From Flavobacteriales bacterium (GTDB taxonomy: Bacteria > Bacteroidota > Bacteroidia > NS11-12g > UBA9320), in assembly GCA_020635355.1 (NCBI GenBank), contig JACJZW010000002.1:1-64000 (forward strand): a stretch of DNA of 64,000 bases, given 5' to 3'. The notes under the pieces are model-generated. The model saw only the letters and a program-made list of their open reading frames with translations. It ran no database searches and had not been told where the DNA came from. This document shows, one piece after another, positions 57,801 through 64,000 of the stretch. The translations under genes and the position numbers were made by a program. How positions within the stretch are numbered: position 1 is the first letter of the stretch; each line of letters opens with the position of its first letter.

Positions 57801-59544
57801 TGAACGCAGTTAGGGTATAGGTGGTGGTGTCGGTTGGAGATATCGGAAGGAAATAACGTCGGGTGGTGATACCCGAAATGGATTTGGTCGTTTTTTGATC
57901 AGTGTATGAAATGGAGAACGGAATGGTTCCCGTGAATTCAATTAATGGGTAGGCCGTCATCCCGGATACAATATCAAAGTTCCCGGAAATATGCGCCGTT
58001 GGTATTTCAATGAGTAGAATGGAGTCCAGCTTCAGTTCATCTGTTCGCACACCGTTCGAGACTTTAAGGCTGGCACCGTAATACCCTTCGGACACATACT
58101 TAACTTTGGGTGAAGACGAGGTGGATGTGGCAGGTGAGCCCCCGGGAAAACTCCATTGAAAGGTGACACCTGGGGCTCCTATCAGATCCGAAAAGAACTG
58201 AACTTCCTGACCCGGACAAGCAGTGGATTGACTGATATCAAATCCGGGATTGAGGATGCCTTTAACACAATTGAGTGCTTGTTCAGCATTAATCCTACCG
58301 GCGCCTAATTTCCCCACATAGTTGGGATTGGCTGCATCTATGTCATCGGCTGTTGACTTTAGGCAATGCTCCACACTATCTGGTGCGATTCCGGGTGAGT
58401 TGGCCAGCATCAGGGCGCAAAGTCCGGATACCAAAGGACAGGCCATGGAGGTCCCGCTCATATTGCCGTATTGACTGCTGCCGCACACCGTACTCCAGAT
58501 ATTTACTCCCGGTGCGGTTACGTCAATGGTGGAGCCGTAGTTGCTGAAAGATGCTTTCAAATCACTGCCGTTACTGGCGGCCACACTGATGATGTGATTA
58601 TATCCCGCGGGAAACATCGGGCTTCCAACATTACTGTTTCCGGCAGCTGCTACCAGAACAATGCCGGCATCGTGTGCCACATTGAATAACTTTTGATAGG
58701 TAATGGATTGACTTCCACCACCCCACGACATGGAAATAACATCCGCATGATTGATGATGGCGTACTCCACACCTTCGTACGCTGCTTGAAGGGATCGGCC
58801 GTCAGTGTTATCTTGAGCAGTTTTTACCGCCATGAGTTTGGCATTACAACCAATGGATGCAATGCCCACATTGTTATCGGTTCGGGCAGAAATGATCCCG
58901 GCACAATGTGTTCCGTGGGAAAAAACAGAAGAGGTTGCTTTTGATGGTGGGTTGGGATCGGCATCCCAATCAGCCACATCAAATCCGTTGATGTCGTCCA
59001 CATAACCGTTGCCATCATCATCTACACCATTCACTACCTCCCCGGTATTTACCCAAAGATTAGGACTGAGGTCCGGATGGCTCAGCAGGAGGGCATCGTC
59101 TACCACCGCCACCACAATTTTGGAGGCATCCCGATTGTGATTCCAGGCTCCTTCCGCATCTATTTTTTTCAAATTCCATTGATTGGAATGAAGATCGTTT
59201 GGAGTGTAGAACGTCTGGTAAATCGGGATTTGTTCTGCATAATCCACAAAAGACAGCTGGTTTATCAAGGGGATGAAGCGGGCTGGTGGAAGTGTGCTCG
59301 TGACTTTTAGAATCGATGTCAAGCGCACATCATTCAGTTTGAATGCTTTTTTGACTTCCGTGATTTGTGCCGATTTTTTTACCCCCTCCAGTGCGTTGAG
59401 CGGATTGGCAACATCCTGTTTGATGGAGACGAAGTAATCGTAGGTAGGTGAACTAGCGTAGGTTTTACCGATGAACAACATCAACCAGATCAACATCGTC
59501 AGATGAATGGTTCGGAACAGTCGGTTTGAGGGAAGATCATTCAT
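54883..59544 (-). CDS. Giant subtilase (S8 peptidase) with T9SS type B sorting domain
   Basis: The frame runs back to 59595; ATG at 59544 gives a signal peptide (LIWLMLFIGKTYAS) and is used, 1553 residues. An N-terminal prodomain (about 35-115) leads to the S8 domain with triad D149 (VVAVVDD), H210 (SHGTHCAGI) and S366 (GTSMACPLVSG), plus the oxyanion asparagine in AAAGNSNVGS; all intact. PKD-like and Ig-like modules follow (FSDLIGAPGVTFQWSFPGGS, YSWTMPGGVPSSFTGYQP), with a middle region of SBBP/propeller-like strands. The end is a T9SS type B (gliding-associated, CHU_C) domain: VPNAFTPNLDGLNEAFGPS ... IYNRWGQCIFQS. It should be a secreted or surface-bound serine protease. Confidence 0.93.
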   Translation of the reverse strand: MNDLPSNRLFRTIHLTMLIWLMLFIGKTYASSPTYDYFVSIKQDVANPLNALEGVKKSAQITEVKKAFKLNDVRLTSILKVTSTLPPARFIPLINQLSFVDYAEQIPIYQTFYTPNDLHSNQWNLKKIDAEGAWNHNRDASKIVVAVVDDALLLSHPDLSPNLWVNTGEVVNGVDDDGNGYVDDINGFDVADWDADPNPPSKATSSVFSHGTHCAGIISARTDNNVGIASIGCNAKLMAVKTAQDNTDGRSLQAAYEGVEYAIINHADVISMSWGGGSQSITYQKLFNVAHDAGIVLVAAAGNSNVGSPMFPAGYNHIISVAASNGSDLKASFSNYGSTIDVTAPGVNIWSTVCGSSQYGNMSGTSMACPLVSGLCALMLANSPGIAPDSVEHCLKSTADDIDAANPNYVGKLGAGRINAEQALNCVKGILNPGFDISQSTACPGQEVQFFSDLIGAPGVTFQWSFPGGSPATSTSSSPKVKYVSEGYYGASLKVSNGVRTDELKLDSILLIEIPTAHISGNFDIVSGMTAYPLIEFTGTIPFSISYTDQKTTKSISGITTRRYFLPISPTDTTTYTLTAFNDANCTGPYSGQATVSIRPPDSTCIRDEYSVAFAQPEEIIILDVAIDQAGNIFTCGKIDNGSGTMTAYLMKVDKNGQQQFSRSYSNIPNFEQILIEASSQDLLIEGRGNENITFTRVANDGTLRWSRVYDFAHDRFAYRFVESTNNTYILAGTTYATNLGDDDAFLLKLKGSDGSIVWQRRYHSGDDQMSFVVSNGKGGLFLSGNDAKGHGCMAEFDQDGNFIRYFYANNVAHCRYPSRVDGDLVSLSMIGSGVVALGVSRWDVSGTGPATNKWNLRLNLSSPEFNNQIFCSPYSGNIYISYINNNDKKPNLVLLTKEGKVQEAVISDFSERFKAAFSDTMVVFAGVRQNGGNYEVVIIRRRDRAGMASCIFTKKSFSTSTWTSGVTGGSLTERTISFSNTALNPTTSGVSVEASCLCGAATIESTKSGICLGDSLTLTGTNAARYSWVYADGMNPNDLEKAAIKVSPKSTTTYKLLTFTCECPSDTLRYTVNVENPPGDFLPDERLICKGDTTRLTAPKGFASYDWWDSYRMIAVSDSVVDVYPDKDYRYHARIGSVSGCSSTDSVLIRIDPCCLPEPELEMTSTLVCLGDDVQVTNKSKQDPTATYSWTMPGGVPSSFTGYQPGTIQYPQAGDYTIRLIIESPCGRDTAMIEFSIVQLNIDAGNDTFICPGDSIQIGTSPVTGFQYRWTPAASLNNDSIANPIAKITSATRFHLTVTDDVTGCSESDSFFVDVKPPAEFGLPADTIVCVQDPTIIRAKNPDYVYEWMDGSSGTDYTLKGEDVVWVTGTKGTCSATDSVWLTYQDVPLHEFPSDTTFCRDWSITLTGAVPGYRYLWTPPVLEARALTISDEGLYYVTIINDCGTTTDSVVVTERDCGCYPSVPNAFTPNLDGLNEAFGPSLNCALSLYEFSIYNRWGQCIFQSNSLSDKWDATYKDVPVPVGNYFWILTYKSPDAVLRNTVRMRGVVTVLR

Positions 59545-59669
59545 AGGGCTAACGGTTAAGACTCCTCTTAACCCATCGGTCATACGCACGTACAAGGTGC
59601 GAAAAAATGACGGACTATTTCACCACGAAGATGTCATGTTCTATTTGAGTTGACAAGCGGAAGCAAATT

Positions 59670-62600
59670 TTACCGGGTAAGGAGAACGGTGCCCTTGGCA
59701 AAACGGACCTCACCGGTTTGAGCAATCATTTGAATCTGATAAACGTAGATTCCTGTTGTGGCATTCGTGGCCTTCCAGGGATGCTGATCATCGCCGTCAT
59801 GTACCATTTCACCCCATCGGTTGTACACCTGAAAGGCAAAGCCATTAGTTCCGGTAATGATGGGGAGGAATTCATCATTCAGCCCATCGCCATTTGGAGT
59901 AAAGGCCGTGGGGACGAAGACATTGAATTGTGGAACAACTTCCATCACCTTAATGAGGGTATCGGTACATCCATAGATGGAATACACAATGAGTTTAATG
60001 TAGCGTGTTCCGGTATCCCGAACATCCAGTTGAAACTCCTTGGAGCGAGCCACTGGGTTGTCGTTTACAAACCAGATCGAGGTTGGACCATCCACACTTG
60101 TGTTTCGCACCCAGACGGTTTCCAGCTCCGGTGTGGGCCTGAGTGGATCCCAGGTGAAATCAGCCTTGGGTTTGGGGTAAACCCGGATGGAATTCAAGTC
60201 AAGAGTTTGTGTACAGCCAGCCACGCTTGTTGCCGTAACAACCGGATCAAATTTCCCGGTGCCGTAGGTAACGTTTAGGGCAGAATCGGTGGTCAGACTG
60301 TTTCCTGCTCCAGTTGCCAACGAGTAGCTGGTAGGTTGCTGGACAACATTGGAAAAGACAAACTCAACATTCAATGGCTCACATCCGGCAAGCGGACTAA
60401 TCTGAGCGGTGATGCGTGGTTTCGGATACATCGTTCTCACCGGGTTGATGGCATCCATGCAACCATCCATTAGGGTGAGTTGGTAATGTGTTTCCTGCTG
60501 AACGGAATCCAATAGGATAGCAGATAGTTCGCTTCGTTGACTTCCATCCTTCTCCCAGGAATAGGCGTATGGTTGTTTACCACCCGAAGGGATGCCGGTT
60601 AGCTGAAAGGATGCGTCTACACAGGTGTCGTTCACGTCAATGAATCCTGTTAAAGGAGCCAGGTAAGTGATTATAAAGGAATCCTGCTTAGTGATAAGAC
60701 ACGCGTCCGATAAACTCAATACATACGTTTCGGATGAGGGTGTTTGATTTTGCGGATGAATAAGTTGGTGCACACTGTCGGTGCCAATTGGTGTTGTATT
60801 CACCGTCCATTCATAGCGATACGGTTGTACACCTCCCGTAGGTTTTGCGATGATGTCCAGAACGTCGTCATAGCACAGGGTATCATCGTCCGTGGCCAAT
60901 AGGTTGAATTCTTCCGGCAAGGAAATCATGACTTCAACGGAATCAGGGTAACGGGAGCAGCCATCGTCAATGTGAAGTTTAAGAAGAGCGGATGGATCAA
61001 ATTCACCAGGAAAATCGGCAGTTGACAGATGTACGGTATCCAAGGATCCAATTGATGTTCCGTCCAATGACCACTGATAACTCAAGGTAGTTTGATTTCC
61101 GCCAGCCACATCGGCACGAAGTGCAAATGCGGAAGGATCACATACAGTGGTATCCGTCAATAACCAGTTGCCCAGTAAAATACGGGACTGCAAGGCTGGG
61201 TTCACATCAATTTGAAGCGTGATGCTATCGGCGTCCGGCATACACGCATCGGATAACCGAACCACCACCTGGGTGGAGGTTGTAGGTGTAAGGCTAAAGG
61301 TATCCGCATCCGACAGGCTACCGGATAACTCGGTCCATTGCCAGGTGTATGAGTTGGAATCGCCTCCTGTTCCCAACCCTTTTAAAAATAGTGGGACATC
61401 GGTACAAATCGTGGTGTCATTCAAGCCCAAAATCTGAAGTGGGGATTTTAATCGCAACCGCACGGTATCCACAAATTCACGGGATGAACATCCGTTGTTT
61501 ACGTTCAGAATAATCAGTGAATCATTTATGGATGATAACGGCATTGTCACCGGAAGCGAATCGTTTTCCGCCTTGGAAATGGTTCTCAACACAGCCGTTT
61601 TGGTGCGCCAGGTAAATCGTGAATCCGGTTGATCTGAAAAGGCCTTAAGTAGGGTGAGACTGCCCGGACAAACCGAGGAGTCCAGAGGTGTTAACTGAAC
61701 ATCGGGAATGGATTGGTCTATGCGCACCACCAGGATAGCTGTATCATTATGTGCCGAACACTGGTCGCGATATCGGAGGTGGAAAACCGCCGAGTCCTTG
61801 ATGAACGAGGGAATGGTCTCTTGAAGTTCAGCTAATGAGCCCAAGGAGTCAACCTCAATGGTGGACCAGAATGTTGGCGTAATTCGTCGATGCCATGACC
61901 AATGCGTGGTGGCGGTATCGCCGGATATGAATTTGGATTTGAAATGGACATCGTCACCAATACAAATTGTGGTGTCGTAGGGAACAACCTGAGCTTGAAT
62001 GGGTTTATAGGTTCGGATAACTTTAACCGCGGTATCCGGTTGTCCGCAACCGCTGGAATCACTGATGATGATTTGGTAGCTGGTGTCGGTCGTAGGCCAT
62101 ACCCAAGGATTTCGGGCAGTGGAGTCGGATAGGTGGTAATTGGGTGACCAGGCCCAACTGGTTCCACCGGTGGTTTCTATTTGAATGGAATCACCCGGAC
62201 AAATGATTTCAGGATCGCCCACATACGCTGTATCTCTTGAATAAATCAGCAAACGCAGCGAGTCACGCACATAGTAGCTTTGAACAAACGGTGCGGTGCT
62301 GTACACCCGAATTCGGTAATCGCCGGAGGAATTGACCTTCGTTTCAGGAAGAATTCCCAGCAAGGTATCAACATCACGAGCTTTGATGCGCACGAGCTCC
62401 ACTTCCTTGCCGTTGAAATTTCCAAATTCATCGCTCAACTCCGCCACAAAATAGTTAGTGGAGTCAAACACTCCTTGAGCATCAACGGGAATCACAATAC
62501 TGTCGCCCGCGCAATACGGTCCCGAACGCACAAAGCCACGAATGATTCGATAATCCGTCAGGCGCGTGATTAATGCCGCATTGGTCCCCGGATTGGGATT

Positions 62601-63995
62601 GAGTTCCATCAAATTGCCAAAAATGATGGTATCGCTGCTGAAACTTCCCGTACAATAGACCGATCGGTTATGGGCGGTGATGTCTTCAACAAAACCGTAG
62701 TTCTGATAGTAGCTGGTACCAGAAGTAGCCCAAAGCACCTGCCCGAGAAAATCGAGTTTGAAAATAAGGGGGGCCTTGGAGGAACTGGTTGGATTAATCC
62801 TAACAGAACCCACGGTCATATCGCAGGCTGCCGTAGCACAGGCATAAATGTACCCGCCGGATGTGGTGATGCCTCCGGCCCAGTTCGCCACCTTGATGTA
62901 TGTTTTTCCAACCTTAGGAAGGAACACCCAACGCGACGTCATATTGGAAGGATCGATAGACCCAACGAAGATGTTGTTTTGAGGGGGGAAGGTGTCGGAT
63001 TCAAAATTAGGTGGATACACCTTGTTGCCCCAGACCATCGTGTCACCAACGTTGCCAATTACATACAGAAACTCCCCGTCAGTTGCGATCTCCTGTTGAA
63101 AGAGATCCTTATAACTGTGCGAATAGTGGTGGAAGGAAAAGTTCTTTTTATAATTTCCGTATAGGTCGGTTTTAAGGATAAAACCTCCGGGTCCAATGAT
63201 GGTGTCGCCACCGATAATTTTAATGCTGGGAGGCCCCACTTGATTGTGATCACCACACACATACAGGTCGTTTCCAATTCGGGTAACATCCCGCAACCGA
63301 AACGATTTAGGGACGCCGGTAGCCGAGATGTTGTCGTTCACGTGGTAACACCTGGACCAAATGGGAACGCCGGTAGCCGGATTTAATTCCGCTATAACCG
63401 ATGACCCCAAAAAGTAATTGAAGTAATAGGCACTGTCGCCCAAAACAAACGTGTCCACTGCGGTAACAATGGCATATAATCGCTGGTTAATCAACTTAAT
63501 ATTTTCCGGACGAACCACACCCGATCCCATGGGCCGCATCCAGGCTTTCTGACCATTGGGCTTCAGTTTTAATGTCCAGGTCTCACAGTCGGCCTTGTAA
63601 ATCGTATCCTGCAGGACGTAAGTTTTGGAGCTCATCACCCGCCCAATAATGTACATGTCACCCGTGGAATCATAGGCAATATTGGACGCAAAGCCATTGC
63701 CAAGGAAGTAGGCCGACACAACCGAGTCATTGAGGTCTACCGTGACCACAAACGAATTGAAATCAGAAAACGTGGTGGGAATGTGGAAGTTACCAAAGTC
63801 AATGGTATCGGTTTGTTTGGGGCTGTTGATGTTTACCAGAAAGGATGTCATGCCGTATTCGTTGCACGCTACATCCTCTGCGCGGGCGTTTCCATAAACG
63901 CTGTTATACCCTTTCAACCATCTGAATTCCTGAGCAAGCACCAGTTGACTGATGGTCAACAACAAGAAGGTGAGCCATGATCGTTTTAGGTTCAT
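59670..63995 (-). CDS. Giant multidomain surface protein with T9SS type B sorting domain
   Basis: A 1441-residue protein with signal peptide (MNLKRSWLTFLLLTISQLVLA). Residues about 20-480 form SBBP/propeller-like repeats (GNDLYVCGDHNQVGPPSIKI, DGEFLYVIGNVGDTMVWGNK, VYCTGSFSSDTIIFGN). From about 500 come numerous Ig-like/PKD-like modules with paired cysteines and phrases such as YTWQWTELSGSLSDADTFSL and QYRWSLDG-type strands. The C-terminus is the CHU_C type B sorting domain (VPTAFTPNGDGLNDEFLPII ... VYNRWGEMVHDGDD ... IYVYQIQMIAQTGEVRF). No catalytic motif is seen. It is likely a surface adhesin carried by T9SS. It lies 125 bases upstream of the subtilase on the same strand; they share architecture and may be co-expressed. 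The first five bases of the window end hold its upstream region, so the promoter is not visible. Confidence 0.9.
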   Translation of the reverse strand: MNLKRSWLTFLLLTISQLVLAQEFRWLKGYNSVYGNARAEDVACNEYGMTSFLVNINSPKQTDTIDFGNFHIPTTFSDFNSFVVTVDLNDSVVSAYFLGNGFASNIAYDSTGDMYIIGRVMSSKTYVLQDTIYKADCETWTLKLKPNGQKAWMRPMGSGVVRPENIKLINQRLYAIVTAVDTFVLGDSAYYFNYFLGSSVIAELNPATGVPIWSRCYHVNDNISATGVPKSFRLRDVTRIGNDLYVCGDHNQVGPPSIKIIGGDTIIGPGGFILKTDLYGNYKKNFSFHHYSHSYKDLFQQEIATDGEFLYVIGNVGDTMVWGNKVYPPNFESDTFPPQNNIFVGSIDPSNMTSRWVFLPKVGKTYIKVANWAGGITTSGGYIYACATAACDMTVGSVRINPTSSSKAPLIFKLDFLGQVLWATSGTSYYQNYGFVEDITAHNRSVYCTGSFSSDTIIFGNLMELNPNPGTNAALITRLTDYRIIRGFVRSGPYCAGDSIVIPVDAQGVFDSTNYFVAELSDEFGNFNGKEVELVRIKARDVDTLLGILPETKVNSSGDYRIRVYSTAPFVQSYYVRDSLRLLIYSRDTAYVGDPEIICPGDSIQIETTGGTSWAWSPNYHLSDSTARNPWVWPTTDTSYQIIISDSSGCGQPDTAVKVIRTYKPIQAQVVPYDTTICIGDDVHFKSKFISGDTATTHWSWHRRITPTFWSTIEVDSLGSLAELQETIPSFIKDSAVFHLRYRDQCSAHNDTAILVVRIDQSIPDVQLTPLDSSVCPGSLTLLKAFSDQPDSRFTWRTKTAVLRTISKAENDSLPVTMPLSSINDSLIILNVNNGCSSREFVDTVRLRLKSPLQILGLNDTTICTDVPLFLKGLGTGGDSNSYTWQWTELSGSLSDADTFSLTPTTSTQVVVRLSDACMPDADSITLQIDVNPALQSRILLGNWLLTDTTVCDPSAFALRADVAGGNQTTLSYQWSLDGTSIGSLDTVHLSTADFPGEFDPSALLKLHIDDGCSRYPDSVEVMISLPEEFNLLATDDDTLCYDDVLDIIAKPTGGVQPYRYEWTVNTTPIGTDSVHQLIHPQNQTPSSETYVLSLSDACLITKQDSFIITYLAPLTGFIDVNDTCVDASFQLTGIPSGGKQPYAYSWEKDGSQRSELSAILLDSVQQETHYQLTLMDGCMDAINPVRTMYPKPRITAQISPLAGCEPLNVEFVFSNVVQQPTSYSLATGAGNSLTTDSALNVTYGTGKFDPVVTATSVAGCTQTLDLNSIRVYPKPKADFTWDPLRPTPELETVWVRNTSVDGPTSIWFVNDNPVARSKEFQLDVRDTGTRYIKLIVYSIYGCTDTLIKVMEVVPQFNVFVPTAFTPNGDGLNDEFLPIITGTNGFAFQVYNRWGEMVHDGDDQHPWKATNATTGIYVYQIQMIAQTGEVRFAKGTVLLTR

Positions 63996-64000
63996 TTCAA

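Overview
The window comes from a member of the Bacteroidota. The evidence is several large exported proteins ending in type IX secretion (T9SS) sorting domains of types A and B, a PorZ-type T9SS component beside recO, a SusD-free but barrel-rich envelope gene set, and a recurring TAnnTTTG promoter box (the Bacteroidota -7 element) found exactly in front of twelve genes. Base composition is balanced and ATG starts dominate, but several starts look like TTG or GTG. I cannot place it below phylum with confidence; a flavobacterium-like lineage is plausible. I saw no rRNA, tRNA, CRISPR array, prophage or classical insertion sequence.

Layout. 1-1766: a cobalamin-binding radical SAM enzyme cut by the window edge, then about 0.8 kb without genes that holds four copies of a repeat spaced exactly 139 bases apart. 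2566-10441: an exported WD40-caspase protein, then an ECF sigma factor, a one-TM protein with a barrel-like C-terminus and a T9SS cargo protein. 10630-15688: a five-gene operon for an envelope exporter (LolA-like carrier, two FtsX permeases, ATPase, outer-membrane barrel). 15967-18825: a large fibronectin-type T9SS protein. 18822-23665 (minus strand): RDD protein, outer-membrane protein, DivIC/FtsB-like division protein, a 0.75 kb hairpin-rich tandem repeat and gltX. 23816-29380: CNNM/CBS transporter-like protein, a GxxExxY nuclease-fold gene between 22-base inverted repeats, a glycosyltransferase, a Wzi-like barrel and acylphosphatase. 29509-36192: a caspase-fold-like lipoprotein with a FISUMP domain, recO, porZ, lipA and an MBL hydrolase.

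36193-42302: an OhrR-type MarR regulator divergent from a fatty acid beta-oxidation operon (fadE, fadN, fadA order), which allows full turns of the beta-oxidation cycle. 42396-46238: PIN-PhoH protein, a GIY-YIG nuclease gene lying within palindromic repeats, a lipidated beta-carbonic anhydrase and fabD. 46235-50275: lipoprotein, TPR protein, zinc-ribbon coiled-coil protein and Nif3. 50320-54882: lpxK, rsmA, mgtE, meaB and a small membrane protein in a tightly packed row. 54883-63995: two giant T9SS type B proteins on the minus strand, one a subtilase.

The most unusual points are: (1) two small nuclease-family genes (GxxExxY and GIY-YIG), each lying inside its own family of palindromic or inverted repeats, with further repeat copies elsewhere; (2) two different exported proteins with clan CD (caspase/gingipain fold) His/Cys motifs, one fused to WD40 repeats and one, less certain, to a FISUMP domain; (3) promoter boxes lying 3-5 bases from start codons, suggesting leaderless mRNAs; (4) an OhrR-like redox sensor cysteine in the regulator next to the beta-oxidation operon.
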